The notes beneath the pieces are model-generated. The model worked only from the letters and a program-made list of their open reading frames with translations. It did no database searches and was not told where the DNA came from. Both the position numbers and the translations under genes were made by a program. DNA of 64,000 bases from Desulfovibrio desulfuricans (GTDB lineage Bacteria; Desulfobacterota; Desulfovibrionia; Desulfovibrionales; Desulfovibrionaceae). Location of the stretch: contig NZ_JANFYZ010000003.1 in assembly GCF_024460775.1 (NCBI RefSeq), forward strand, positions 62,001-126,000, written 5' to 3'. Below are positions 49,369 to 58,386 of the stretch, piece after piece (positions within the stretch are counted from its first letter, which is position 1; each line of letters opens with the position of its first letter).

Positions 49369-51477
49369 ATGCACAACGGTCTATACATCACCGCCACCGG
49401 GCCCATGACGGGCAAGAGCGCCATCGCCCTTGGGGCCATGCAGCTGCTCACCCGCAGCATGCGCAAGGTGGCTTTTTTCCGTCCCATCATCAACGAACCT
49501 CTGTGGGACGACCGCGACCCCGACATCCATCTGATGCTTGAGTACTTCAAGCTCAAGATGGACTACGCCGACACCTTCGCCTACACCCAGCGCGAAGCCC
49601 GCCAGATCATCAATCAGGGTTCGCGCAATCTGCTCATCGAAAACATCATCCAGAAGTACAAAAAACTGCTGGAAACCTATGATTTCGTTGTGTGCGTGGG
49701 CACCGACTTTCTTGCCAAAGACCCGGTTTTCGAGTTTGAACTCAATGCCGAAATCGCGGCCAACCTTGGCTGCCCGGTTCTCTTGGTTACCAGCGGCTAC
49801 AATGTGAGCGCCGAAGATATTCGTGACTCGCTCCAGATCACCATGGACAGCCTTGAACCCTATGCGCTGGACGTGGTTGCCACCATTGTGAACCGCCGCA
49901 ACCTCACGCAGACAGAACTGGACGAACTGCGCGCCCATTTCAGCACGCAGGAAAGCCCAGCCCTGATTTTCTCCGTTCCCAACGACCCCACCATCGGTCA
50001 GCCCACCATGGCTGACGTGAAAAAGGGCCTGGACGCGGAAGTGCTGTTTGGCGAAAAGCGCCTGGACGCGCTGGTGGGCGACTACCTTATCGCCGCCATG
50101 CATGTGGACAATGTTCTCAACTACATTGCCAAAGACCAGCTCATCGTCACCCCTGGCGACCGCGCCGACGTGCTCCTGGCAGCCATTGCCTCGCGCCTGT
50201 CGTCTTCTACTCCCGACATTGCGGGCGTGCTGCTGACCGGGGGCATCCGTCCCTCCGAAAACGTCTGCAAATTCATTGAAGGCTGGACAGGCTCGCCCCT
50301 GCCCATCCTGCTGACGCCGCACCACACCTACAAGGCCTTTATGGCCCTGCAAAGCATCATCGCCCCCATCGAACCGGGCGATCTGCGCAAGATCAACAGC
50401 GTGCTGGGCCTGTTTGAACAGTACGTCAACGGCAAGGAAATCGAAAACCGCATCGGCGGCGAGCGCAGCAGCCGCATTACGCCCATGATGTTTGAATTCG
50501 AGCTGATCCAGCGCGCCAAGGCCAACAAAATGCGTATCGTGCTGGCCGAAGGCACCGAAGAACGCATCCTGCGCGCAACGGATATCCTCCTGCGCCGCGA
50601 CGTGGCCGAAATCATCCTGCTGGGCGATGTGGAAGAAATCCGCTCCAAGGCCAGCGCCTTTGGCCTGGACATTGCCAAGGCCCGACTCATTGATCCGGTG
50701 AAATCCGAGCTGTTTGAAGACTACGCCAATACCTACTACGAACTGCGCAAAAAGAAGGGCATTACCCCTGAACAGGCGCGCGACACCATGACCGACGCCA
50801 CCTACTTTGCCACCATGATGGTCAAGAAGGACGATGCCGACGGCATGGTTTCCGGTTCGGTCAACACCACGGCGCACACCATCCGCCCGGCCTTTGAATT
50901 TGTGAAGACCAAGCCCGGATTCACCGTGGTTTCCTCGGTCTTCCTCATGTGCCTCAAGGATCGCGTGCTGGCTTTTGGCGACTGCGCCGTGAACCCCAAC
51001 CCCTCCGCGCAGCAACTGGCTGAAATCGCCATTGCCTCGGCCCACACGGCCAAGGTGTTTGGCATTGAGCCGCGCGTTGCCATGCTTTCCTACTCCACCG
51101 GTACTTCCGGCAAGGGTGCGGACGTGGACGTTGTGGTGGAAGCCACCAAGATCGCGCAGGAAATGGCCCCCGATCTCGCACTGGAAGGCCCCTTGCAGTA
51201 CGACGCGGCCATCGACCCCTCGGTTGCCAAAACCAAGATGCCCGACAGCAAGGTTGCCGGTAAGGCCACGGTGTTCATCTTCCCCGACCTCAACACCGGC
51301 AACAATACCTACAAGGCCGTACAGCGCGCTGCTGGCGCGGTGGCCATCGGCCCCGTGCTCCAGGGCCTGAACAAGCCTGTCAACGATCTCTCGCGCGGCT
51401 GCACCGTGCCCGACATCGTCAATACCGTGGCCATCACTGCGGTGCAGGCCGCTGCCGAAAAGGCCGCGCAGAAATAG
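49369..51477 (+). CDS. pta: Phosphate acetyltransferase (long form with DRTGG and BioD-like domains)
   Basis: A 702-residue enzyme that converts acetyl-CoA and phosphate to acetyl phosphate. It is the long PtaII-type form: an N-terminal P-loop/BioD-like domain (ATGPMTGKSAIALG), a middle DRTGG domain (about 215-325; GDRADVLLAAIASRL), and the C-terminal catalytic PTA_PTB domain (about 370-702), with LAEGTEERILRAT, DGMVSGSVNTTAHTIRPA and SYSTGTSGKGADVD. GGAGGCACT precedes the ATG. It lies between PFOR and ackA and supplies acetyl phosphate for substrate-level ATP. Confidence 0.97.
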   Translation: MHNGLYITATGPMTGKSAIALGAMQLLTRSMRKVAFFRPIINEPLWDDRDPDIHLMLEYFKLKMDYADTFAYTQREARQIINQGSRNLLIENIIQKYKKLLETYDFVVCVGTDFLAKDPVFEFELNAEIAANLGCPVLLVTSGYNVSAEDIRDSLQITMDSLEPYALDVVATIVNRRNLTQTELDELRAHFSTQESPALIFSVPNDPTIGQPTMADVKKGLDAEVLFGEKRLDALVGDYLIAAMHVDNVLNYIAKDQLIVTPGDRADVLLAAIASRLSSSTPDIAGVLLTGGIRPSENVCKFIEGWTGSPLPILLTPHHTYKAFMALQSIIAPIEPGDLRKINSVLGLFEQYVNGKEIENRIGGERSSRITPMMFEFELIQRAKANKMRIVLAEGTEERILRATDILLRRDVAEIILLGDVEEIRSKASAFGLDIAKARLIDPVKSELFEDYANTYYELRKKKGITPEQARDTMTDATYFATMMVKKDDADGMVSGSVNTTAHTIRPAFEFVKTKPGFTVVSSVFLMCLKDRVLAFGDCAVNPNPSAQQLAEIAIASAHTAKVFGIEPRVAMLSYSTGTSGKGADVDVVVEATKIAQEMAPDLALEGPLQYDAAIDPSVAKTKMPDSKVAGKATVFIFPDLNTGNNTYKAVQRAAGAVAIGPVLQGLNKPVNDLSRGCTVPDIVNTVAITAVQAAAEKAAQK

Positions 51478-51511
51478 TTGCAGAGATTCAGCCCCGGCTG
51501 ACATGAGCTTT

Positions 51512-51541
51512 CGGCGGTTTGCCTGACAGGGCAAACCGCCG
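51512..51541 (+). repeat. 12-bp hairpin between pta and ackA
   Basis: CGGCGGTTTGCC and GGCAAACCGCCG around a 6-base loop, no T-run. It lies 34 bases past the pta stop and 99 bases before ackA. It is a possible processing or stabilising element that lets pta and ackA levels differ. Confidence 0.5.
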
Positions 51542-51640
51542 CATAAAGCCTGCCGCCGCAAAAACATTACTGACGCAAGGCATGCGCCACAAACTGCCGG
51601 CCCGCGATCAGAATAAACAAGTTCAAGGAAAGGAAGAGTT

Positions 51641-52852
51641 ATGAAAATTCTGGTGATTAACGCGGGTTCCTCGTCCTGCAAGTATCAGTTGCTGGAAATG
51701 GACACGCGCAGCGTGCTCTGCTCCGGTCTTGCCGAGCGCATCGGCCAGGAAGGCGGACGCCTCACCCACAAAATCGCCCCCGATACGGACAAGGAAGAAA
51801 AGCTTGTTCGCGAGGCCTTCTTCCCCACCCATGTGGAAGCCATGGAACTGGTCATCGCTCTGCTGACCGACGCCGACAAGGGCGTTATCAAGGACAAGAG
51901 CGAAATTTACGCCATCGGCCACCGCGTGCTGCACGGCGGCGAAGCCGTGAGCGATCCCGTGCGGGTGAATGAACGCGTGAAGCAGATTGTGGAAGAATGC
52001 GCCGTGCTTGGCCCCTTGCACAACCCCGCCAACCTCATGGGCATTGAAGTGGCTGAAAAGCTCTTCCCCGGCGTTCCCAACGTGGCCGTATTCGATACCG
52101 AATTCGGCATGGGCATGCCCAAGGAAGCCTTCATGTACGCTCTGCCCTATGAGCTGTACGAAGAACTGCGCATCCGCCGCTACGGCTTCCACGGCACCTC
52201 GCACAAGTACATTGCCAACGCCACTGCCGAGTTCCTTGGCAAGCCCCTTTCCGAGCTGCGCTCCATCACCATGCACCTCGGCAACGGCTCTTCCATGAGC
52301 TGCGTGAAAAACGGCAAGTGCTTTGACACCAGCATGGGCCTCACCCCGCTGGAAGGCCTTGTGATGGGCACCCGCTGCGGCACCATTGACCCGGCCATCG
52401 TGCCCTTTGTCATGGAAAAGAAGGGCCTCAGCCCCTCCGAAGCCGACACCCTGATGAACAAAAAGTCCGGCCTGCTTGGCCTGTGCGGCTACACCGACAT
52501 GCGCGATGTGCATGCCCAGGTGGACAAAGGCAACGAACGCGCAGAGCTGGCCCTCAAGCTGCTCGTGCGCAGCATCAAAAAGACGCTTGGTTCCTACTTC
52601 TTCCTGCTTGAAGGCAACGTGGACGCCCTGGTGTTCACCGCCGGCATCGGCGAGAACGACGACATCGTCCGCGCCATGGTCTGCGAAGGCCTTGAAGCCT
52701 TCGGCATCAAGCTGAACAAGGAAGAAAACAGCACCCGCAAGCCCGGCGCGCGCATCATCACCACGCCGGACAGCAAGATCCCCGTGATCATCATCCCCAC
52801 CAACGAAGAGCTCCAGATCGCCCTTGCCACGGTGGAAGTGCTTAAAAAGTAA
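51641..52852 (+). CDS. ackA: Acetate kinase
   Basis: A 403-residue ASKHA-fold kinase: acetyl phosphate + ADP to acetate + ATP. It begins MKILVINAGSSSCKYQL (phosphate 1 loop) and holds VFDTEFG, RRYGFHGTSHKY (active-site Arg and His), TMHLGNGSS, DTSMGLTPLEGLVMGTR (short form DTSMGLTPLEG) and FTAGIGEND. It is full length. GGAAAGGAAGAGTT precedes the ATG. With PFOR and Pta it forms the complete acetate-forming, ATP-yielding pathway, or its reverse for acetate uptake. A strong terminator follows. Confidence 0.98.
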   Translation: MKILVINAGSSSCKYQLLEMDTRSVLCSGLAERIGQEGGRLTHKIAPDTDKEEKLVREAFFPTHVEAMELVIALLTDADKGVIKDKSEIYAIGHRVLHGGEAVSDPVRVNERVKQIVEECAVLGPLHNPANLMGIEVAEKLFPGVPNVAVFDTEFGMGMPKEAFMYALPYELYEELRIRRYGFHGTSHKYIANATAEFLGKPLSELRSITMHLGNGSSMSCVKNGKCFDTSMGLTPLEGLVMGTRCGTIDPAIVPFVMEKKGLSPSEADTLMNKKSGLLGLCGYTDMRDVHAQVDKGNERAELALKLLVRSIKKTLGSYFFLLEGNVDALVFTAGIGENDDIVRAMVCEGLEAFGIKLNKEENSTRKPGARIITTPDSKIPVIIIPTNEELQIALATVEVLKK

Positions 52853-52881
52853 GCTCCCTTACTTTTGCATTATTGCATGTC

Positions 52882-52913
52882 AAAGGCCGCCTCCGAAAGG
52901 AGGCGGCCTTTTG
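52882..52913 (+). terminator. Strong terminator after ackA
   Basis: AAAGGCCGCCTCC, GAAA tetraloop, GGAGGCGGCCTTT then TGTTTTG. It lies 29 bases past the ackA stop. The remaining gap to 53029 shows nothing else. Confidence 0.92.
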
Positions 52914-53029
52914 TTTTGTCGTGTGTTTGCTCGCTGGAGTGCGCACCGCGCGTGACTTCACCGCAAGCTAACCCCTAACGTAATGTGTCAGGATGTAAGC
53001 CTCACCGCAAAAATCCAATTCCCCAGCCT

Positions 53030-54460
53030 CTAACGTATGGACTTATACCCGTCGTAAGTTTTGAGCTTGCCCGTAAGCTTGGGAGCGTCATTGATCAGCA
53101 CGGGTACCGTGGTGCCGCTTTCGAGCTTTTTCAGCCAGCCCTCGGCCTTGCTGCTGAGCAGTTCGGGCTTGTCCTTGCCCAGTTGCTGCACTTCGGGCCG
53201 GGGCCACAAATATCCGCCGTTTTCATTACGTCCTTGCAGAAGGTAGCGGGTATTGCCCTGCTGCACGGCCTTGGCCACAGTGAGCTTTTTCTGGTTCTGG
53301 TACAGGGCCACGGCTGCCAGAATACCGGCATCGTCCTTGCGGGCGCGGTTGAGCGCAAGGCCCACGGCGGTGTCGGCATATTCGCTCACAAAGTTGAAAT
53401 CACCTTGCGAGTCAAAGGCCACAAACACGGGGCCACGGCCACGGTACAGGGGCGCAATGAGCTTTGAAATACTCAATGTTTTGCCCTTGCCCTGGGTCTG
53501 CGCATGAAAATCATAATCATAGGCATTGATGTACTTGCCGTTCTGTTCCTTGTTGGTCATGGCAAGTACGCCGTCCACGCCTTCAATGCCAAAAACTTCG
53601 GGGCTGACCGCAGCGGAGATGACATCAATAAACGAGGCAGAACACACCCAGGCGTCAAAGCCGTTGGCTTCAAGCGCATGGAACAGCTCTTGAATTTCAG
53701 GCGATACCGTTATGCCCTGCTTGTATGATACCGTGATCTGCCCGGCCTTGCTGCCCTTATAGGCCGCAGGGCTCTGCCACTTGCGCTTTTGCCAGAAGGC
53801 AGGGTCTGCGCTGGCCTTGCGGTAGTGCACAAAGGCCTCGTGCGCCATGCCGTAAACCTGCTGGGGCGTCATACCCGTAAACCAGTAGGTGATCCAGGGG
53901 TAGGAAACAGAAACATCCATGGTGTCGCCAATGGCGTCATAAAGCCAGCGCGCCTTGGTGGCAAATTCCTTCCAGTCGTCGCCTGCCTGCATCTTCTGCA
54001 TTTTTTCGCCGTAAACTCCGGCGGGGGAAACGTAACCCTGCGCGTACAGCCGTTTGTATGCGGCAGCGGCATCGGCAGCAACCGTGGCAACCGTGAGGTT
54101 GTTATATTCCTTGCCCAGATCCATGTTGATATCCGGCACACCGGTGGTCAGCACGGCGTACATTTGCTCAGGCTTGACGGCAAAGCGCATGTGCTCCAGC
54201 TGATAGATTGCAAGCTGCTCTTCCACATCCAGAATGGAAACAGTGTTGTCAAAATCAAAAACAGCGTAAGGCCGGATGGAAGGATTATAGTTGGGGCTGC
54301 CCTTGCCATAGAGCACAAACATTTCATTGAGGCTCTGCCTGACGGTGGGATCCCACCCCTCGCGCTGCAACATGACAGTATCCGCTGCGCCAGCGGCTGA
54401 AGCCATGAACATCGCCGCTGCAACCAACAAACAGCACACCCATAATCTGCATTTTTGCAT
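53030..54460 (-). CDS. Secreted HAD-superfamily phosphatase
   Basis: About 476 residues. A signal peptide (MQKCRLWVCCLLVAAAMF, cleaved near AAGAA-D) sends it to the periplasm. The HAD nucleophile motif FDFDNTVS is at about D69 and D71. Motif II is probably in AWVCSASFIDV, and the acidic motif is in VFVAFDSQGDFNF, so the phosphoserine-phosphatase-like fold is complete. The phosphorylated substrate is unknown; its large cap (about 100-290) suggests a specific one. Start: ATG 54460 behind AGGAGTGTGTGAT; frames further upstream lack a signal. A sigma-54-type promoter lies about 120 bases upstream. It converges on ackA. Confidence 0.8.
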   Translation of the reverse strand: MQKCRLWVCCLLVAAAMFMASAAGAADTVMLQREGWDPTVRQSLNEMFVLYGKGSPNYNPSIRPYAVFDFDNTVSILDVEEQLAIYQLEHMRFAVKPEQMYAVLTTGVPDINMDLGKEYNNLTVATVAADAAAAYKRLYAQGYVSPAGVYGEKMQKMQAGDDWKEFATKARWLYDAIGDTMDVSVSYPWITYWFTGMTPQQVYGMAHEAFVHYRKASADPAFWQKRKWQSPAAYKGSKAGQITVSYKQGITVSPEIQELFHALEANGFDAWVCSASFIDVISAAVSPEVFGIEGVDGVLAMTNKEQNGKYINAYDYDFHAQTQGKGKTLSISKLIAPLYRGRGPVFVAFDSQGDFNFVSEYADTAVGLALNRARKDDAGILAAVALYQNQKKLTVAKAVQQGNTRYLLQGRNENGGYLWPRPEVQQLGKDKPELLSSKAEGWLKKLESGTTVPVLINDAPKLTGKLKTYDGYKSIR

Positions 54461-54581
54461 ATCACACACTCCTGCAATCAGTTTTGTTCCTTGCACTGCC
54501 ATGCCAAGGAGACTCAGCCCCAAGCGTGGTTCAACATTTGAATCTTCACAGCTAGAGGAAACTTGTAAGTGACAAAAATGT

Positions 54582-54597
54582 TGCAGTTTGTGTGCCA
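54582..54597 (-). promoter_or_regulatory. Sigma-54 (-24/-12) promoter candidate for the HAD phosphatase
   Basis: On the minus strand TGGCACACAAACTGCA: GG and GC separated by exactly ten bases, matching TGGCACG-N4-TTGCA except at two positions. It leaves a leader of about 110 bases. The gap 54461-54694 is otherwise A/T-rich with no clear sigma-70 site for this gene. Confidence 0.55.
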
Positions 54598-54694
54598 TTA
54601 ATAAAACTTCAATGTGCTGTATTTGTTTATAAAATATACATAAAAATCATAAACTGGCATGAGTTTGATACAAATCCGTAAAGAGGACCTACCC

Positions 54695-54763
54695 ATGAAA
54701 CAAAATTGTGATTTTATGTATTTGTGGATTTGTATGTTTTTCATGCAAAAAAGGCCGCCCTGA
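54695..54763 (+). CDS. Possible 22-residue small protein with a hydrophobic core
   Basis: MKQNCDFMYLWICMFFMQKRPP. An AGAGGA site lies 7 bases before the ATG, and the middle (FMYLWICMFFM) is short but strongly hydrophobic, ending in basic residues, like small membrane peptides. The end of the frame overlaps the minus-strand terminator of the gene at 54819. Only a ribosome site and composition support it, and the length makes chance likely. Confidence 0.25.
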   Translation: MKQNCDFMYLWICMFFMQKRPP

Positions 54764-54782
54764 GGACGACCCTGCTGGCGGC
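54747..54782 (-). terminator. Terminator after the unknown membrane protein gene
   Basis: On the minus strand GCCGCC, a 17-base loop, GGCGGC then CTTTTTTTG, 36 bases past the stop at 54819. Confidence 0.55.
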
Positions 54783-54818
54783 GCAGATGCTCCCGCCGAC
54801 AAATTCAGAACCAGCGCG

Positions 54819-55523
54819 TTACGCAGAAGCCTGCGGCAAAGCCTTGGTCATGGCTTTCTCAAACTGCTGAGTGTAGCTATCCAGCTTCTTTTTACGGTTG
54901 TAGTCGTTGGAGCTTTTCATATACAGGCCGCCGCCAGCAGCCACCACCAGGGCGGCAATACCGCCGAACTTGGCGCTCATATACAGGGCCTCGGGCAGCC
55001 GGCGTGCAAGCTCATCCATGCTTTCCGTAAACAGGTGCATGAGAAAACTGAAACAGACCAGCCCCACCAGAAAAACAATGGCGCTGACCTTGCAAACCTT
55101 TTTCAGAGGGTAGGATTCCAGGTCATATTCGGTAACGCGGCTCACGCCGCAGCGCTTCATCAAGGCAGCGGCATCCACAAAATCATGCTTCCAGCCCGAT
55201 GTTTGGTTGCTCACCGCATAGACTTCCAGAGCCGTGCCATCGCCGCCCTCTGCGACGCAGGCCGGGCCAAGGCAACCGAGCTTCAGGCAGTCGCCGACCG
55301 CAACAGGACAGGAATCCGGAAGGGGCAACTGCACCTCGCAGCCATTTTCAAGCCGAACCACAGCGCACTGCCACTGCTTACGGCCCCGGGGCATACGCAA
55401 GTTTGCACCTCCACCCAAAGCTATGCCCTGATCCGGGACAGATGCCTGCCAGGGGGCAACTGCCAGCACATGGGCCTCAATGGCGCGTGCCCGAAAAACT
55501 TTGCCTTCAACTGTAAAATCCAT
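54819..55523 (-). CDS. Membrane protein of unknown function
   Basis: A 234-residue protein that I do not recognise. The first about 110 residues are strand-rich and carry several cysteines (QWQCAVV, ENGCEV, DSCPV, GDCLKLGCLGPAC). A predicted membrane helix lies at about 145-165 (VSAIVFLVGLVCFSFLMHLF) and a second at about 186-202 (GIAALVVAAGGGLYM). A short charged tail follows. GGGAGAGAGG precedes the ATG. It follows the NFACT gene by 42 bases on the same strand and is probably co-transcribed with it, which is the only functional hint. Confidence 0.6.
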   Translation of the reverse strand: MDFTVEGKVFRARAIEAHVLAVAPWQASVPDQGIALGGGANLRMPRGRKQWQCAVVRLENGCEVQLPLPDSCPVAVGDCLKLGCLGPACVAEGGDGTALEVYAVSNQTSGWKHDFVDAAALMKRCGVSRVTEYDLESYPLKKVCKVSAIVFLVGLVCFSFLMHLFTESMDELARRLPEALYMSAKFGGIAALVVAAGGGLYMKSSNDYNRKKKLDSYTQQFEKAMTKALPQASA

Positions 55524-55565
55524 GAAAACCTCTCTCCCTAATACGCCCGTGGGGCTTGCTTCCCT

Positions 55566-57260
55566 TTACCGGGGCAGCAGAGTTTCCTCAAGGGCAAGAT
55601 CCACCGGAACTTCGCGCGAGGGCAGCGACTTGTCGATGCGCACCGTGCCCGCAGGGGCGTTGCGCATGGGTTTGACGTGACGCACCTCGGCATATTGTAT
55701 GCGCGCCCGAGCGGCGTCGCGCTGCCAGCTTTTGCAGGCGGCCAGCGCTCCAGCCTCGTCAAGGGTGCGCGACGGCACTTCCTGCCCGCCGTGGGCGCGG
55801 CGGATAATCACGTGCGAACCGGGGCCGTTTTCCGCATGCAGCCAGATATCGTGCGGGGCTGCAAGCTTGCGCGCGGCCAGGTTACCCTTGGAATCGCGAC
55901 CACGCAGCAGCACAAAACCATCTGAACTTATAAACATCTGCACATTCTTGGGCAGGGTGGCGGCCATGCCGGAACCTGCCGCGCGCCCGGTGGAAGCCGC
56001 CTCATCGGCAGCGCCCGCAGTGGCGCCCAGCAGGCTGCCAGGCCAGATGCCGGGCCGGGCCTGACGCAAGGAGGCCATCTCGTCTTCCAGCGCCGCGCGC
56101 CGCACGGCCAGATGCTCCATGCCGCGTTGACCGCGACGGGCCGAGTGAAAAAGGCGGGCCATTTGCTCGCGCACAGAATACCGCAGATCCAGCGGTATTT
56201 CCCGCGCCGGGCCGTGCGGGCCTTCCTCCACGGTGACGGAAGCCGCGCGAAAATCCGCAGGCCAGCGCCATAACCCGGCCTGAAGCGCCAGAGCGTCTGC
56301 CTGGCAGGCCATCATCTTGCCAAGGCGATTTTCTTCCTCGCGCAATTTTTCCAGCAGCTTTGCGAGCTTGCGCGCGCGCCTGTCCAGAGGCTGGGCCGCC
56401 TCCCGCGCCTGATCCAGAGCCAGACGGGCAAGCACCATGTCCTGCCCTGCCAGTTCGGTCAGGTTCAAGGCATCCGGCCCGCAATATTCCGCGACGGGTG
56501 GAGCGTCCGCATCCTTGCCCTGCAAGGCCTTTTGCTGCTCCGGAGGCAAAGGCCAGGCGCTTATGGCGAGCACAGGACGTGGCATGGCCGGTGCAGAGGC
56601 ATTGTCGGAGGCAGGCGCGCAGGGGCCGTAGCAGAACACATCCCCGCCGCCCACCCTCAGGTCTTCCAGCAAGGCCCACTGTTCTGGTTCTTCAAGGCAG
56701 GCAAGAGTTCGGCGCAGGGCGGGGGTAAGCACAGGCCACTGCCGCCAGTTGTTCAGGGCATCCGCCAGTTGCGCAGGCTCGGGCCAGACGGCCTGCTCAT
56801 CTTCCGGCGATTCATCCTCGGTCAGAAAGCGGAGCGAAGGCCCTTCGCGCAGATCAAGCAGCAGCCAGGTCAGGCGCGGGGACTGCTCCGCGCCAGCATC
56901 AGCCTGCCCCGATTGCGGCAGCAACGGCAGTTGGGGGGCCTCTGCGCCGCCGCCAAGCAGCAGCCACAAACAGCGCTCGCTCCAGCGGGCCACGCAGGCA
57001 ACAATACGCCGACCCGCGGCATATTTGCGCAGCCGCATGATGGGCGCTGAAGGCGCACGGCCAACACTGATGCGCTGTGAGGTAATAAAGCAGAACGGTT
57101 CCTTGCGCCCAAAGCGCAGGCAGAGCTGCCGCTTGCGCCCACCGCTGTAGACCATGAGAGCCAGCAGGCCATCGGCAGGTTCCTGAATTTTTTCCACCCT
57201 TGCGCCAGTGAGCAGGGGGGTCAGGTCTTCACAAAAACGACGGAAAAGATGGGCATCCAT
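55566..57260 (-). CDS. NFACT-family ribosome-associated protein (RqcH/Rqc2/FbpA-like)
   Basis: A 564-residue NFACT protein. In other bacteria RqcH binds stalled 50S subunits with peptidyl-tRNA and adds alanine tails for degradation. The N-terminal NFACT-N domain (about 1-190) starts MDAHLFRRFCEDLTPLLTGARV. A coiled coil lies near 270-370 (LDRRARKLAKLLEKLREEENRLG), and the C-terminal NFACT-R domain (about 440-530) has the core DIWLHAENGPGSHVII. The NFACT-N helix-hairpin part has many Q/A/G insertions. Start: ATG 57260, where conservation begins; the ribosome site is weak, and an open frame runs to 57602 with no family resemblance. dksA lies 430 bases upstream. Confidence 0.85.
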   Translation of the reverse strand: MDAHLFRRFCEDLTPLLTGARVEKIQEPADGLLALMVYSGGRKRQLCLRFGRKEPFCFITSQRISVGRAPSAPIMRLRKYAAGRRIVACVARWSERCLWLLLGGGAEAPQLPLLPQSGQADAGAEQSPRLTWLLLDLREGPSLRFLTEDESPEDEQAVWPEPAQLADALNNWRQWPVLTPALRRTLACLEEPEQWALLEDLRVGGGDVFCYGPCAPASDNASAPAMPRPVLAISAWPLPPEQQKALQGKDADAPPVAEYCGPDALNLTELAGQDMVLARLALDQAREAAQPLDRRARKLAKLLEKLREEENRLGKMMACQADALALQAGLWRWPADFRAASVTVEEGPHGPAREIPLDLRYSVREQMARLFHSARRGQRGMEHLAVRRAALEDEMASLRQARPGIWPGSLLGATAGAADEAASTGRAAGSGMAATLPKNVQMFISSDGFVLLRGRDSKGNLAARKLAAPHDIWLHAENGPGSHVIIRRAHGGQEVPSRTLDEAGALAACKSWQRDAARARIQYAEVRHVKPMRNAPAGTVRIDKSLPSREVPVDLALEETLLPR

Positions 57261-57690
57261 AGAAAAAACCGGCTTCGGGGCAAGGTGAATGGCTGGGGAG
57301 TATACGGGGGCAAGGCGGCAAAGCGCGGCAGGGGATCGGGAGGGAAGACCTTGCCCTGTTGAAGACAAGGCCGCACAACGTCCCCAGCGCATGCGCAGAT
57401 GCAGCGGCAAACGCAGTTCCAGGCGCAACCGATGGCAGACCGCAGGCTGGCATAATTGCGCAGACGGTTTGGGTAACAGCCTCGCCAGCTCTTTCCATTG
57501 GCATGGTACGACCGTTGCGAACAGGCCAGAAGTCTCGCAGACCCAGTTCGCCAGACCCCCGCCGCGCGGCGGAACCACCGGGAGTCTGCCCGAAGTATGC
57601 ATGCCGTCAGGCGCAAGCGGGAGTGCGCGAGCGCAGAGCCCGCCTGGCCGAAAGCAACAAAAACAGTGCCTTTAAGGCAAAGAAATGACG
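57261..57690. other. 430-base gap between dksA and the NFACT gene
   Basis: No gene I can support. A minus-strand frame stays open through most of it in phase with the NFACT gene, but its translation is Arg/Pro/Leu-rich and family-unlike. No strong terminator for dksA and no clear promoter for the NFACT gene were found. No tRNA-like fold was seen. Confidence 0.4.
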
Positions 57691-58053
57691 TTAATCGCCG
57701 CGAAGGTGTTCGTCTTCTTCCTGTTTGGCTTTGCAGTTGATGCACAAACGCGTCACAGGCCGGGCCTTGAGACGGGGAACGCTGATGTCGTCGCCGCAGT
57801 CTTCACAAATCCCGTAGGTGCCATCGTCAATGCGGGTAAGGGCTGCCTGGATCTTGCGGATCAGGCGGCGCTCACGGTCACGGATGCGCAGGGTAAAGGC
57901 CCTGTCGGATTCTGCAGTGGCGCGGTCAGCCGGGTCGGCAAACACTTCGTTGCTATCCGTCAGTTCTTCCAGGGTGCTGTCACCCTTCTGCTTCGCTTCT
58001 TCAAGCATGTCGGAAAGAAGCTTGCGAAAGTATTCCAAATCCTTGTGATCCAT
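57691..58053 (-). CDS. dksA: DksA/TraR-type RNA polymerase-binding protein
   Basis: A 120-residue regulator that enters the RNA polymerase secondary channel and, with ppGpp, adjusts rRNA and amino-acid gene transcription. A coiled-coil hairpin (about 1-75) carries the tip motif DPADRA (DxxDxA, as in active DksA). A four-cysteine zinc finger is formed by CEDCGDD and CINCKAKQE. Slightly shorter than E. coli DksA (151). GGAGGATTTAA precedes the ATG. It has a good promoter about 175 bases upstream, so the leader is long (about 168 bases). Confidence 0.93.
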   Translation of the reverse strand: MDHKDLEYFRKLLSDMLEEAKQKGDSTLEELTDSNEVFADPADRATAESDRAFTLRIRDRERRLIRKIQAALTRIDDGTYGICEDCGDDISVPRLKARPVTRLCINCKAKQEEDEHLRGD

Positions 58054-58228
58054 TTAAATCCTCCGGCGGACGCCGCTGGGGGGCGCATGAACGGTCTACT
58101 AATAGGCCTTGCAGGAACATGCATGGAGCAAGCAATTCGCACCGCATATCCTGCGTTGGCCAGCCATGCGGCGGCATGGCCCGCTCAGAGCACCTCTCAA
58201 TGAAAATGCTCTTTTGATGCAATGGACT

Positions 58229-58257
58229 CATATAGCTACATGCGCAATCTTTGTAAA
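58229..58257 (-). promoter_or_regulatory. Sigma-70 promoter for dksA
   Basis: On the minus strand TTTACA, exactly 17 bases, TATATG. The leader of about 168 bases contains a small hairpin (GCCATGC with GCATGGC, 58163-58180). This and the terminator below are the only elements seen in the gap 58054-58386. Confidence 0.5.
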
Positions 58258-58313
58258 GCTGTGCCCTCAAGATTACGCAAAGCATGCACTTTGGCGACTG
58301 GCGCAAACAGAAA

Positions 58314-58330
58314 CCCCGGTGAAACCGGGG
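58314..58330 (-). terminator. Terminator after the tRNA thiolase-like gene
   Basis: CCCCGGT and ACCGGGG arms around a 3-base loop; on the minus strand the stem is followed by TTTCTGTTTG. It lies 57 bases past the stop at 58387. Confidence 0.55.
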
Positions 58331-58386
58331 CCTAAGGTGTCATAAAAGCACAACAATAAGAAGTTATGGTGAACGTTGCGTGCCAA

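Noticed and set aside
54652-54672. A second sigma-54-like site on the plus strand (CTGGCATGAGTTTGATA)
   Set aside because: The -12 GC is missing (AT at that place), so only the -24 half matches.
57261-57602. N-terminal extension of the NFACT gene
   Set aside because: The frame is open, but its translation does not resemble NFACT proteins, whose conservation starts at MDAHLFRRF (57260).
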